DNA of 64,000 nucleotides, from contig NC_014817.1 in the NCBI RefSeq assembly GCF_000175215.2, forward strand, positions 1,077,501 to 1,141,500, written 5' to 3'. Each line of letters opens with the position of its first letter. The first letter of the stretch is position 1. The position numbers were made by a program, and so were the translations under genes. The notes under the pieces are model-generated. The model was not told the origin of the DNA, made no database searches, and saw only the letters and a list, made by a program, of their open reading frames with translations. The stretch comes from Asticcacaulis excentricus CB 48. GTDB taxonomy: Bacteria; Pseudomonadota; Alphaproteobacteria; Caulobacterales; Caulobacteraceae. Positions 15,555 to 24,435 of this stretch are shown here, in pieces.

Positions 15555-17645
15555 ATGCGTAGGCTTATCCACGCGCTCTGCGCGCTTGTCTGTTTGTTGG
15601 CGGCCCCGGCCTTTGCCGAGGACGGTTACGATCTGTGGCTGCGCTACAAGCCGTTGGCCAGCGCCGAACCCCTCCCCCGCGCCATCGTCGCTCAGGATAA
15701 CACCCCTACGGTCAAGGCGGCGGTGGCCGAACTGCAAAGGGGCCTGTCCGGCCTGTCCGGGCGCAGGATTTCCGTGGCCAAAAATGTTAGCGCTCCCTCA
15801 GTGGTCCTGACGCGCCTGACGACGCCTGAAGCCGGGCTGGGCAACGAAGGCTATATGATCCGCGAAGGTCGTCAGAACGGTCAGCCCGTCGTGCGCATCC
15901 GCGCCAACAGCGATATCGGCCTGCTGTACGGGGCCTTCGCCTATCTGCGGCGCATACAGACCGGCGCCACCACCGACACCACTGACGCGCCAAAGGTTCG
16001 CTTACGCCTGCTCAACCACTGGGACAATCTCGACGGCACGGTCGAGCGCGGCTATGCTGGCGCGTCGTTGTGGGACTGGTGGCGGCTGCCGGACCTGCAG
16101 GACCCGCGGTATACGGACTATGCCCGCGCCAATGCCTCCATTGGCATTAACGGCACGGTACTGAATAACGTCAATGCCAAGGCGGCGTCGCTGACGGCAC
16201 CCTATCTCGACAAGGCGGCGGTCCTGGCCGACACCTTCCGCCCCTATGGCATCCGCATCTATCTGTCGGCGCGCTTTTCGGCCCCCATCGAGCTGGGCGG
16301 CTTAAAGACCGCCGATCCGCTCGACCCCGCCGTGCGCGCCTGGTGGAAGGCCAAGGCGGACGAAATCTACGCGAAAATCCCCGACTTTGGCGGCTTTCTC
16401 GTCAAGGCCAATTCCGAAGGCCAGCCCGGCCCGCAGGACTATGGCCGCACGCACGAGGACGGGGCCAATATGCTGGCCGAAGCGCTGGGCAATCGCGGCG
16501 TCGTCATGTGGCGCGCCTTTGTCTATAAGGCTGAGGTCGCCGACGACCGCCACAAACAGGCCTATAGCGAGTTCAAACCGCACGACGGTCAGTTCGCGCC
16601 CAATGTGCTGGTGCAGGTCAAGAACGGTGCCATCGACTTTCAGCCGCGGGAACCCTTCCACCCGCTGTTCGGGGCCATGCCGAAAACGCCGCTGATGATG
16701 GAGTTCCAGATCACCAAGGAATATCTGGGCTTTGCCACCCACCTAGCCTATCTGGGCCAGTATTATGAAGAAACACTGCGCGCCGATACCTTTCAAAATG
16801 GTCAGACAGGCTGGAGCGTGGCGCGCGTCGTAGAGGGCGAACATCACGCCCTAAGCGGCATGGCAGGGGTGGCCAATATCGGCACGGATCGCAACTGGTC
16901 CGGTTCGCACTTCGATCAGGCTAACTGGTACGCCTTCGGACGACTGGCGTGGAACCCGCAAGGCTCAGCACACGACATCGCCACCGAATGGGCGAAGATG
17001 ACCTTCACCCCGGACCCGCGCTTTGTGACGCCCGTCGTCGCCCTGATGATGCGCTCGCGCGAAACGGTGGCGGACTATATGACGCCGCTGGGGCTGCATC
17101 ACCTGATGGACACCGGCCACCACTATGGCCCCGGCCCGTGGGTCGATAATCTGGGCCGGCCCGACTGGAACCCGGTCTATTACCACAAGGCAGATGACAA
17201 GGGCATCGGCTTTGATCGCACAAGAACCGGCTCTGATGCCCTGAGCCAGTACGACCTACAGGCACAGAAGTTCTGGGCTGATCCGAAATCGATGGATGAG
17301 CGCTATCTCCTGTGGTTCCACCACCTTTCGTGGGACTACAAAACACGCTCTGGCCGGCCGCTCTGGGATGAACTGGTCCTTACCTATGACAAAGGCGCGA
17401 AGGAGGCAGCCGCCATGCAGCAGACGTGGGCGGAGATGAAACCCTATGTCGATGCTGAGCGCTTCAAGGCCATCGCAAGCACGCTGCGCATACAGGCGCG
17501 CGAAGCCAAATGGTGGCGCGACGCCTCTATCGCCTATTTCCAGTCGAAGTCGGGTCGGCCCCTGCCCGCCGGGGTGGCGGCGCCGGAAAAGTCACTCGAC
17601 TATTATAAATCCCTGACCTTCCCCTATGCGCCGGGGCACCATTAA
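15555..17645 (+). CDS. aguA: Alpha-glucuronidase, glycoside hydrolase family 67
   Basis: The ATG at 15555 has AGGAGGG 6 bases upstream and opens a signal peptide ending near AFA21, so the enzyme is exported. The 696-residue chain carries the GH67 landmarks. E288 in NSEGQPGP is the expected acid. D361 (AIDFQPREP) and E389 (FQITKEYLG) match the base pair, with the same 73- and 28-residue spacings as the three catalytic residues described for Cellvibrio GlcA67A (E292, D365, E393). It removes 4-O-methyl-glucuronic acid from xylooligosaccharides. It follows manD, linking release of glucuronate to its breakdown. Confidence 0.94.
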   Translation: MRRLIHALCALVCLLAAPAFAEDGYDLWLRYKPLASAEPLPRAIVAQDNTPTVKAAVAELQRGLSGLSGRRISVAKNVSAPSVVLTRLTTPEAGLGNEGYMIREGRQNGQPVVRIRANSDIGLLYGAFAYLRRIQTGATTDTTDAPKVRLRLLNHWDNLDGTVERGYAGASLWDWWRLPDLQDPRYTDYARANASIGINGTVLNNVNAKAASLTAPYLDKAAVLADTFRPYGIRIYLSARFSAPIELGGLKTADPLDPAVRAWWKAKADEIYAKIPDFGGFLVKANSEGQPGPQDYGRTHEDGANMLAEALGNRGVVMWRAFVYKAEVADDRHKQAYSEFKPHDGQFAPNVLVQVKNGAIDFQPREPFHPLFGAMPKTPLMMEFQITKEYLGFATHLAYLGQYYEETLRADTFQNGQTGWSVARVVEGEHHALSGMAGVANIGTDRNWSGSHFDQANWYAFGRLAWNPQGSAHDIATEWAKMTFTPDPRFVTPVVALMMRSRETVADYMTPLGLHHLMDTGHHYGPGPWVDNLGRPDWNPVYYHKADDKGIGFDRTRTGSDALSQYDLQAQKFWADPKSMDERYLLWFHHLSWDYKTRSGRPLWDELVLTYDKGAKEAAAMQQTWAEMKPYVDAERFKAIASTLRIQAREAKWWRDASIAYFQSKSGRPLPAGVAAPEKSLDYYKSLTFPYAPGHH

Positions 17646-17670
17646 AAAAAATCGAAGGAGGTTGTGATCC

Positions 17671-17721
17671 ATGCCTCGTCCAAGGACGTATAATCCAGTT
17701 AAACCAGAATCAAACATCTGA
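17671..17721 (+). CDS. Possible 16-codon small ORF with very strong ribosome site
   Basis: The ORF MPRPRTYNPVKPESNI is preceded by AAGGAGGTTGTGATCC, which resembles the full anti-16S sequence AAGGAGGTGATCC with three extra bases. Such a strong site before so short a frame is notable. It lies between aguA and a chemoreceptor gene. It may be a real small protein or a leader; no homologue is known to me. Confidence 0.3.
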   Translation: MPRPRTYNPVKPESNI

Positions 17722-17756
17722 ACTTTATACGTTTTTTATAAAATCACGAACCGATT

Positions 17757-17771
17757 TTAACGCGCGCTTTA
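17757..17771. promoter_or_regulatory. CtrA-like box before the PAS chemoreceptor
   Basis: TTAA-CGCGCGC-TTTA has the TTAA-N7-TTAA spacing with one mismatch, 46 bases upstream of the chemoreceptor start. CtrA control of chemotaxis genes is known in Caulobacter. The mismatch makes this tentative. Confidence 0.35.
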
Positions 17772-17817
17772 CCAACGGCGTAACAATGCTACGTCAGAAG
17801 TTGCGTAAGGTTTCGCC

Positions 17818-19260
17818 ATGCTCGTTAAATCGAAGACCGACCACCGCCCCCGCTATGAGGCCCTGTCGCGGACTCAGGCCATCATCTGCTTCACCCCCGA
17901 CGGCACTATCGAAGACGCCAATGACCGCTTTTGCGAAGCCATGGGCTATAGTCGCAGCGAAATCATCGGACGGCACCATAGTCTGTTCGTCGATCAAGCC
18001 TATGCGGCCAGCGACGCCTATCGCGCCTTCTGGGCCGATTTGAAGGCCGGGCGCTTCCGCTCGGATGAATTCGAGAGGCTGGGCAAGGGCGGCAAGATCG
18101 TGACGCTTCAGGCCACCTATTCGCCCATAGAGACGCACGGCCGCGTCACAGGCGTCATCAAGATCGCCACGGTCGTCGAAAGCCGCAAGGCGCAGCAGGC
18201 TCGCATTAACCGCCTGCTGGAGACGCTGGATAAGCTGCCCGTGCCGATCATGACCTGTGATCCGGACACCTTCGTCATCGACTACGCCAATGAAGCCTCG
18301 ATCCGCATGCTGGGCAAGATCCAGCAATATATCAACGTTAAAGCTGATGAGATCATCGGGTCCAAGATCGACGTCTTCCACAAGGTGCCTGAGCATCAGC
18401 ACCGCATGCTGAACGCTATGGGCAGCGACGGCCATCAGACGACAATCAAGGTTGGGCCGGAATATCTCGAGCTGAAAATCAACCGCATTGCCGGTCGCCC
18501 GCTCCTTGTCTGGTACGTGGTGACCCACCGCGTGGCTATGGCCAAGGGCATGGAAGATACGGTTGCCGAAATGACGCGCGTCGGTGATGCCGTCACCTCG
18601 CAGGCCGGTGAGTTGTCGGGCTATGTCCGCGAAACAATGAACCTGACCGGAACCGTCGCCAATGCGGTTTCGGAACAGGCCACCGCCATCCACGAAGTCG
18701 CCATGCGCACCACCGACGTGGCCCGAGAGGCTGAAGCGGTTGAAACCGCCAGTATCGGCACCAAGCATCAGCTCGAAGGCCTGACGGGTGCGGTGGGCAG
18801 CATTTCGGACGTGGTGTCCACCGTCTCCTCCATCGCCGAACAGACCAAACTTCTGGCACTTAATGCGACGATTGAGGCAGCGCGCGCCGGGGCCGCCGGT
18901 GCAGGCTTTGCGGTCGTGGCGTCCGAGGTCAAGGCCCTTTCTGAACAGACGGCCAAGGCGACGTCAGAAATCGGCAAGCGAATCGAAGCAATTCAGGCCG
19001 AAACGCGCAAGACGGTAGATACGGTGTCCGGCGTCATCAACGGTATCGGTCAGATCACCCAGCTGGTCAATTCAGTAGCCTCGGCCACGCAGGAACAGCG
19101 GGCCGTGGCACAGTCGGTATCGGAAACCATGGGACGCGTGGCGGAATATGCCGAAAATACCGGCAAATCCGCTGAAAAGGTCGCTGGCATCTCCGACACC
19201 GTGCGGGCCACGGCGCAGGAGTTGAACAGCCGACTGGCCGAGTTCGTCAAGAAGGAATAG
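17818..19260 (+). CDS. Soluble PAS-PAS methyl-accepting chemotaxis protein
   Basis: The 480-residue protein has no signal peptide or membrane helix. Two PAS domains occupy about residues 17-130 (with IEDANDRFCEAMGYSRSEIIG) and 135-240 (DYANEASIRMLG). The C-terminal half is a chemoreceptor signalling domain with the conserved hairpin tip EQTKLLALNATIEAARAG and FAVVASEVKALSEQTAKAT. It should sense a cytoplasmic or redox signal and act on CheA/CheW, whose genes are not in the window. The last 14 bases overlap the 3' end of the convergent epimerase gene. Confidence 0.92.
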   Translation: MLVKSKTDHRPRYEALSRTQAIICFTPDGTIEDANDRFCEAMGYSRSEIIGRHHSLFVDQAYAASDAYRAFWADLKAGRFRSDEFERLGKGGKIVTLQATYSPIETHGRVTGVIKIATVVESRKAQQARINRLLETLDKLPVPIMTCDPDTFVIDYANEASIRMLGKIQQYINVKADEIIGSKIDVFHKVPEHQHRMLNAMGSDGHQTTIKVGPEYLELKINRIAGRPLLVWYVVTHRVAMAKGMEDTVAEMTRVGDAVTSQAGELSGYVRETMNLTGTVANAVSEQATAIHEVAMRTTDVAREAEAVETASIGTKHQLEGLTGAVGSISDVVSTVSSIAEQTKLLALNATIEAARAGAAGAGFAVVASEVKALSEQTAKATSEIGKRIEAIQAETRKTVDTVSGVINGIGQITQLVNSVASATQEQRAVAQSVSETMGRVAEYAENTGKSAEKVAGISDTVRATAQELNSRLAEFVKKE

Positions 19261-20200
19261 GCGTGACCGCCCGGCCATAGCTGAGCGCCGTTTGTGGAAT
19301 ACCCACCTCAAACGGCGTCACCTCAAAGCCAAAGCGCCGCGTCAGCTTGCGGCCGTCGATGTGGTAAGGGCGGTCGAATTGGAAGCGCATATCGTGCAGT
19401 TCGCGCATTAAGGGCGTGACGAACCCCAACACCGGTAGGAGGCTCTGCGGTATGGCCTGAATCCGCGCGGGCTGACCCAGCGCCTCGGCACCCAGCGCGA
19501 TCAGTTGGCGCAGCGTGCGCGTCGGCGCGCTGGGCATATGCCAAACCTGACCATATTCGGCCGCTGGCAGGTCGAGCAGGAAGGCCATGGCGCGTGCCAC
19601 ATCCGGTATGTAGGCGAAATCATGCAGGGTGTCCGGTGAAGCGACGAGCTGCCCCGGCTTGCCCTGCGCCAGCCGCCCGAAGACCAGATCCCCCAGATGG
19701 CTGTTACTGACGCCGGGGCCGTAGAAATCCGGCACGCGTAGGGCGCTCATCACAACTTCGCCCTTCGCCACAGCCGCCTGCCACTGGTCGGAGATGGCGC
19801 GGCGCACAGCCGGTTTACCGCCCCAGCTTGAATAGGGGGTCGTTTCCGAAATCGGCTCGTCTTGCGGTCCGTACATGTAGAGATTATCGAAAAAGAGCGT
19901 TTTCGCGCCTGTCTCGCGCGCCGCATTCAGCAGGTTGGTCATGGCCACGGGCCAGCTTTTTCGCCACACGGGCGTTGAATACTCAAAGCCGATGGTAATG
20001 GCGATGTGCGTCGCACCGCGCGTCACGGCCAGCACCGCGGCGGCATCCAGCACATCCGACGCCATAAAATCGACGCCCGGCGGCAAGTCTTTGGGGCGCG
20101 AACGCTGGGTGATCAGGGGACGACGGCCTTCGGCCACCAGACGCTCGGTGAGGCTGCGGCCACCGGGGCCGTAACCGAAGATGACGATCTTCTCGGACAT
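19247..20200 (-). CDS. NAD-dependent epimerase/dehydratase-like SDR
   Basis: The 317-residue protein has the Rossmann start IVIFGYGPGGRSL, an atypical GxGxxG in which the usual GATG is replaced, then FFDNLYMYGP with the YxxxK-like region and RVPDFYGPGV typical of extended SDR sugar epimerases. It probably acts on a nucleotide sugar or a small aldehyde/ketone. It is divergent from a LysR regulator that likely controls it. The substrate cannot be told from sequence. Confidence 0.82.
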   Translation of the reverse strand: MSEKIVIFGYGPGGRSLTERLVAEGRRPLITQRSRPKDLPPGVDFMASDVLDAAAVLAVTRGATHIAITIGFEYSTPVWRKSWPVAMTNLLNAARETGAKTLFFDNLYMYGPQDEPISETTPYSSWGGKPAVRRAISDQWQAAVAKGEVVMSALRVPDFYGPGVSNSHLGDLVFGRLAQGKPGQLVASPDTLHDFAYIPDVARAMAFLLDLPAAEYGQVWHMPSAPTRTLRQLIALGAEALGQPARIQAIPQSLLPVLGFVTPLMRELHDMRFQFDRPYHIDGRKLTRRFGFEVTPFEVGIPQTALSYGRAVTPIPS

Positions 20201-20252
20201 GACACACTCCTGTTGGTCAGCACGAAGATAACGCCGGTTGAACTATATCAAA

Positions 20253-20281
20253 AATGCATTATTTATATAAGCATTATGCAA
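20253..20281. promoter_or_regulatory. Candidate LysR-regulator binding region
   Basis: The short gap between the divergent SDR and LysR genes holds TGCATTAT and ATTATGCA arms (seven of eight paired) around an AT-rich centre. The site overlaps the LysR start codon, as expected for autoregulation. The assignment is inference. Confidence 0.35.
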
Positions 20282-21199
20282 AATAAGAATTTAGCCGCCG
20301 TCGATCTCGACCTGCTGCCGGTGCTTGAGGCCCTGCTGAGGCGACGCAATGTTACCCACGCCGCGCAGGAGGTGGGCCTCAGCCAACCCGCCGTCAGCCG
20401 CGCTCTGGGGCGGTTACGCGACCTGTTCGACGATCCGTTGCTGATCCGCTCTGGCGGCGGCCTGACCCTGACGCCGAAGGCCGAGCGGCTGGCCCCGCAG
20501 GTGGCGGAGGCCCTTGAGGGGGTGCGCGGCCTGTTCCGCGAAGTTCGCTTCGACCCGGCGCAGGAAAAGCGCACGGTGCGGCTGGTAGCCTCGGATGTGC
20601 ACACCTTGCTGCTGCTGCCTGCCCTGACGGCGCGGCTGGCGCGCGAAGCCCCCGGCATAGACGTGCAGGTGTCGGCCTATGGCCCGGAAACAATCACCTT
20701 AATGCAGCAAGGGCGGCTCGATCTCGCATTTGCTCTGGAGACGACACCCCTACCCGTCGGCACCGAGACCCTCCCGCTGGGTTACGACCGTCTGGCGCTG
20801 GTGATGCGGCAGGGGCATCCGCTGGCCGACCGGCCCGTCACGCCCGAAGACTATGAGCGCTTCCCGCACGCCGCCATCCGCATTTTCGGCGACGGACAGT
20901 CCGAGCTGGATGCGGCACTTGCGGCGCGTGGTCTGTCTCGGCACATTGCCCTCAACACCCCGTATTTCACGGCAGCGCTGGCGGCCATCAGCCATAGCAA
21001 CCTTCTCACCACCGTCTCCGAGGCGTTGGCTCAGCGATTAGCTGAAACGTTTGGTCTTGTCTGCCGCCCTTCGCCCGTGGCCCCTGACCCGATCCGGCTG
21101 GTGCTGGTGTGGGACCGCCTGCGCGGCCGCGATCCTGCCCTAATCTGGTTCCGCGAATGTCTGAGAGACGTGGCGGCGACGGTCTATGCAGCTACCTGA
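20276..21199 (+). CDS. LysR-family transcription regulator
   Basis: The ATG at 20276 is used because the protein then starts MQNKNLAAVDLDLLPVLEALL, the normal LysR N-terminus; the longer frame upstream overlaps the divergent gene. The 307-residue protein has the winged helix-turn-helix (about residues 9-67, with NVTHAAQEVGLSQPAVSRALGRLR) and a periplasmic-binding-like effector domain (about 95-300). It should control the divergent SDR gene. Confidence 0.92.
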   Translation: MQNKNLAAVDLDLLPVLEALLRRRNVTHAAQEVGLSQPAVSRALGRLRDLFDDPLLIRSGGGLTLTPKAERLAPQVAEALEGVRGLFREVRFDPAQEKRTVRLVASDVHTLLLLPALTARLAREAPGIDVQVSAYGPETITLMQQGRLDLAFALETTPLPVGTETLPLGYDRLALVMRQGHPLADRPVTPEDYERFPHAAIRIFGDGQSELDAALAARGLSRHIALNTPYFTAALAAISHSNLLTTVSEALAQRLAETFGLVCRPSPVAPDPIRLVLVWDRLRGRDPALIWFRECLRDVAATVYAAT

Positions 21200-21205
21200 A
21201 TACCA

Positions 21206-21244
21206 AAGACACCGAAAAGCCGCAATTAGCGCTTAGGGTGTCTT
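21206..21244. other. Stem-loop after the LysR gene
   Basis: AAGACACC and GGTGTCTT pair around a 23-base loop that itself holds AAGC/GCTT arms. There is no T-run, so it may be a weak transcript end. It lies in the 170-base gap before a small ORF. Confidence 0.35.
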
Positions 21245-21369
21245 CATGTCCGGACTGGCGAGGCGCCGTCCCTGACCCTAATCTCCCCTTCTCGTTCTGG
21301 CTGCGCCCGCTTCCACGCCGAGTGCGCTCCCACCCTTTTTAAGTCCGCCCGTTTGCGGATAGGAATATC

Positions 21370-21519
21370 ATGAACACGTCTCATACCCCAATGGCCCCGA
21401 ACGGCCGTCACGGTCGCGTTGCGGCCCCCCTTCACCGCCCTTTTGCGCGCCGCATCCCTGCCCAACCCCTATTTTCGCCGGAAGAATTGCGCCGCCTTGT
21501 CGCTGAAATGATCGACTGA
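21370..21519 (+). CDS. Small basic protein (49 aa)
   Basis: The ORF starts ATGAACACG after AGGAATATC and ends in the regular helix SPEELRRLVAEMID. The N-terminal part is rich in His, Arg and Pro. The C-terminal helix resembles one seen in small proteins of alphaproteobacteria, but I cannot name a family. It lies between the LysR gene and the cold-shock gene. Confidence 0.42.
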   Translation: MNTSHTPMAPNGRHGRVAAPLHRPFARRIPAQPLFSPEELRRLVAEMID

Positions 21520-21715
21520 AGATCAACACAATAAAATAAAACGGATGGCTGTCGCTTTTAGGGCGAAAAGTATTTCAATCTGTGCTATAGTAAAATCTCG
21601 AAACACAGACCGCCTTGTCTGATTGCCTCTATTGGCCTCTTCCAAGCATTTCTTTTTTCGAACGCCCCGGTTTTCGGGGCAGACGGCGCACGTCTATATG
21701 CGAACGGAGGCCAAC

Positions 21716-21919
21716 ATGGCTGTCGGTATTGTAAAGTGGTTCAACCCGAACAAGGGTTTTGGTTTTATTCAGCCGGATGACGGCGGCAATGATGTGTTTG
21801 TGCACATTTCGGCTATCGAACGCGCCGGCTGGCGGATGCTGGTCGAAGGCCAGAAGATCGCCTACGAGGTCCAGAGCGACCGCGGCAAGGCGGCAGCGGT
21901 CAATCTTCAGGCCGCCTGA
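21716..21919 (+). CDS. Cold-shock domain protein (CspA family)
   Basis: The ATG at 21716 with GGAGG just upstream gives a 67-residue protein starting MAVGIVKWFNPNKGFGFI. RNP1 (KGFGFI) and RNP2 (VFVHIS) RNA-binding motifs are intact, and the length is that of a single cold-shock domain. It binds single-stranded RNA or DNA as a chaperone. The leader of about 190 bases contains a GCCCCG/CGGGGC hairpin at about 21664-21680, and long leaders regulate many csp messages. A strong terminator follows immediately. Confidence 0.95.
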   Translation: MAVGIVKWFNPNKGFGFIQPDDGGNDVFVHISAIERAGWRMLVEGQKIAYEVQSDRGKAAAVNLQAA

Positions 21920-21926
21920 ATGTACG

Positions 21927-21954
21927 AAGCCCGGCGACCCAGCCGGGCTTTTTT
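21927..21954 (+). terminator. Intrinsic terminator of the cold-shock gene
   Basis: AAGCCCGGC and GCCGGGCTT form a nine-pair stem around GACCCA, and four more T follow the final TT. Confidence 0.9.
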
Positions 21955-21976
21955 ATTTGATCTAAGGAGCTTGCGC

Positions 21977-22237
21977 ATGACCCCTTTCCGTTCCCCCGCC
22001 GACACCTGGGATTCCCTGTGGCCGACCGTGGGTGAGGCCGGGCTGGTCAACGCCCATGTGCCCGCCCGTTTTGAAGTGCACTTTGATGGTCAGCTCTGGC
22101 AGGTGCTCAAGGACTGTGAGCCCGTGGCCCATCACAGCGAGCGTAGTGAAGCTATTCGTGGCGTTCGTCAGGCCATGCAGCGTCTCTTTGCGGCGGGCAA
22201 GTCGGCGCAATGGCGACTGATCGCCGCCAATGACTGA
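21977..22237 (+). CDS. Hypothetical protein (86 aa)
   Basis: The ATG at 21977 has TAAGGAG 7 bases upstream. The product is soluble, with a central segment (RFEVHFDGQLWQVLKDCEPVAHHSERSEAIRGVRQAMQRL) that alternates short strands and then a helix. This is loosely like the small DUF2188 fold, though I am not confident. It lies between the cold-shock gene and another unknown gene on the same strand. Confidence 0.6.
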   Translation: MTPFRSPADTWDSLWPTVGEAGLVNAHVPARFEVHFDGQLWQVLKDCEPVAHHSERSEAIRGVRQAMQRLFAAGKSAQWRLIAAND

Positions 22238-22272
22238 ACCTGTTGTCTGAAACGGTTTTTCGAAAGCCCCTA

Positions 22273-22893
22273 ATGACCTATTCTGCTGCAACCGACACCC
22301 CCTCCGACGCCCTGTCTGACATCGCCGATCTGGTTGATGCGCTGCTTGTGGAGCCGTGGGAGCCGCAAAAGGCGACCGGTCGCCGTTGCGAAGCCTGGGC
22401 ACAACTGGCGCCCTTGGTCCTGAACGGAATGACGCTATCGAAATTCGACACGCCCGCCTTTGACCGCCTGATGAACGGCCACATGCCCCTGCTACGCCGC
22501 AGCCGCGATCGCGTCTGGATGGCCGCGCTCTTCGTCGTGGCGGGCGCGCTGGCGCGCTCGGAGCCGGTGGAGTTCAGGCGCTTTCTGTTCAGTCCGCCAT
22601 TGCTGAATGAGATGGCGGGCCTGAGCCGTATTATCGACTACATGGTCCGCCTGTATGCGGGCTCGACGGACTTCCGCCCGGAGTTGCGGCGTCAGGTCAT
22701 CAACCTGATCTTTGATCCGGTCGAGGAGCTAGCGCGCGCCAGCGACCTGAGGCAGGTGGTAGACTTTGTCGCCGCCAGACTGTCCGATATTGACGGCTTT
22801 CAGCCCGATCTTTCTGACATTAGCCTCGACTTGATGGGGGCCATGCTGGCCGCGCGGCGCGGCGTACACGACCTGCGCCACCAGATTCGCTAA
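22273..22893 (+). CDS. Hypothetical helical protein (206 aa)
   Basis: I do not recognise a family. The ATG at 22273 is preferred over the TTG at 22243. The protein looks soluble and largely alpha-helical, with many Leu, Ala and Arg residues and no signal peptide or obvious catalytic motif. Its stop abuts the stop of the convergent sugar-symporter gene. It may be cotranscribed with the 86-residue protein gene upstream (gap 35 bases). Confidence 0.6.
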   Translation: MTYSAATDTPSDALSDIADLVDALLVEPWEPQKATGRRCEAWAQLAPLVLNGMTLSKFDTPAFDRLMNGHMPLLRRSRDRVWMAALFVVAGALARSEPVEFRRFLFSPPLLNEMAGLSRIIDYMVRLYAGSTDFRPELRRQVINLIFDPVEELARASDLRQVVDFVAARLSDIDGFQPDLSDISLDLMGAMLAARRGVHDLRHQIR

Positions 22894-24249
22894 CTATTCT
22901 TCCAAGGCTGCCCGACGGCGCGCCAGTTCCGCCGAGACGGCGCTCATGCTGGCCTTGTCGAGCTTATAAAGCAGCAACACAGCGACCGAGATCAGGGCCG
23001 CCGCCGCCGGGGCCAACGACATCAAGACGGTGATAATGCCCTTGGTTTCGACGGTCTGCGGGCCATTGGCGACGTAATCGACGGCCTTCAGACCCGCCCC
23101 GATCAGGTAGGAAGCCAAGGCTCCGCCTAGCTTTTGCGAAAAGGTTGCCGCCGCATAGGTCATGGCCGTGGCGCGTCGTCCAAAGCGGTATTCAGTATAG
23201 TCGGCTGCGTCGGCATACATGGCGTAGGCCAGCGGCGACTTCGGCCCCAGACACAGGCCGATCAGGACCTGCACCACAAACATTAGGCCGATCTGGTCCG
23301 GCGGGATGACGAAGAAGCTGGCCGACAGGATAGCAACGGCGCCCATCAGGATCATCATCAGGCGCGGCTTATCGATCCATTTTGTCATCATGGGCGTCAG
23401 GAGCGCGCCCGCCGCCAGCGCCACGCCGTAAGAGGTCAGGAACGGCCCGATCAGGTCCTCACGCCCCACCACATAGCGCATGTAATAGGCCGAGGTCGCC
23501 ATACGCAGGGTGATGGTCACCATGATGACCAGAGCCAGCCCAAACAGCACCAGCCATGGCTTGTTACCGAACAGGTCGCGAATATCGCGCCAGGGACTGG
23601 AGGCCTGCTGTGGCGGCGGGTTGATGCGTTCTCGCGTATTGAGTACGACAAGCGCCATGATGGCAACGACCGCGATGCCATAGATGGCCATAACGATAGG
23701 CCAGCCCTGCGCCGGATTGGCCCCGCCAAAGCTTTTGACCAACAGCGGCGTGGCATAGGTGACAATGGTACCGCCCAGAAAGCCGCCGACAAAGCGGAAC
23801 GAATTGAGCGTGGTGCGGTCCTGCCCGTCGGCGCTCATCACACCGGACAGAGCGCTATAGGGGATGTTGGCGATCGAATAGACGATCATCAGCAGATTAT
23901 AGGTCAGGTAGGCATAGACCAGCTTACCGTCATGATCAAAGGGCGGGGTGAAAAAGCATAGAACCCCCAGCATGGCCATCGGCGCGGCTGCCCCGAAAAT
24001 CCACGGACGAAAGCGACCCCAGCGGCTGCGCGTACGGTCGGCCACGGCCCCCATGATGGGGTCTGCAAAGGCATCGAGCACGCGGCTGATCAGCAACATG
24101 GTCCCTGCGGCCAGCGGGTCGAGGCCGAAGACGTCGGTGAAGAAGATCAGCCCGAAGGCCGAAATGGTCGTCCAGTAGAAGTTAAAGCCCAGGTCGCCTG
24201 CGCCATAAGCGATCTTTTCGCGCAAGGATAGACGGTCAGTTGCGGCCAT
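22894..24249 (-). CDS. GPH-family sugar:cation symporter (MFS)
   Basis: The ATG at 24249 with AGGGGAA upstream gives a 451-residue protein; the longer frame to 24750 runs through the divergent regulator. It starts LSLREKIAYGAGDLGFNFYWT, the typical entry of glycoside-pentoside-hexuronide symporters such as MelB and XylP. About twelve membrane segments follow, with DAFADPIMGAVADRTRSRWGRFRPW holding the conserved acidic residues and the loop 2-3 signature. It should import a mono- or disaccharide with Na+ or H+. The divergent LacI regulator suggests sugar induction. Confidence 0.92.
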   Translation of the reverse strand: MAATDRLSLREKIAYGAGDLGFNFYWTTISAFGLIFFTDVFGLDPLAAGTMLLISRVLDAFADPIMGAVADRTRSRWGRFRPWIFGAAAPMAMLGVLCFFTPPFDHDGKLVYAYLTYNLLMIVYSIANIPYSALSGVMSADGQDRTTLNSFRFVGGFLGGTIVTYATPLLVKSFGGANPAQGWPIVMAIYGIAVVAIMALVVLNTRERINPPPQQASSPWRDIRDLFGNKPWLVLFGLALVIMVTITLRMATSAYYMRYVVGREDLIGPFLTSYGVALAAGALLTPMMTKWIDKPRLMMILMGAVAILSASFFVIPPDQIGLMFVVQVLIGLCLGPKSPLAYAMYADAADYTEYRFGRRATAMTYAAATFSQKLGGALASYLIGAGLKAVDYVANGPQTVETKGIITVLMSLAPAAAALISVAVLLLYKLDKASMSAVSAELARRRAALEE

Positions 24250-24435
24250 TTCGTTCCCCTGTGGTGCCGCATTTTCGCGGTCTGGACTATCTGTAGGATA
24301 GTGTTCCTCCCTGCGCAAGCTCCGACACGTCAACGTTGTCATATGGCGCGACATAAAAGTCACATAGTGGCACCTATAGACAGGGACACCCATCACCGCT
24401 AAGCCTCTTTTTATCTTATTTTTATCCGATTGCCC

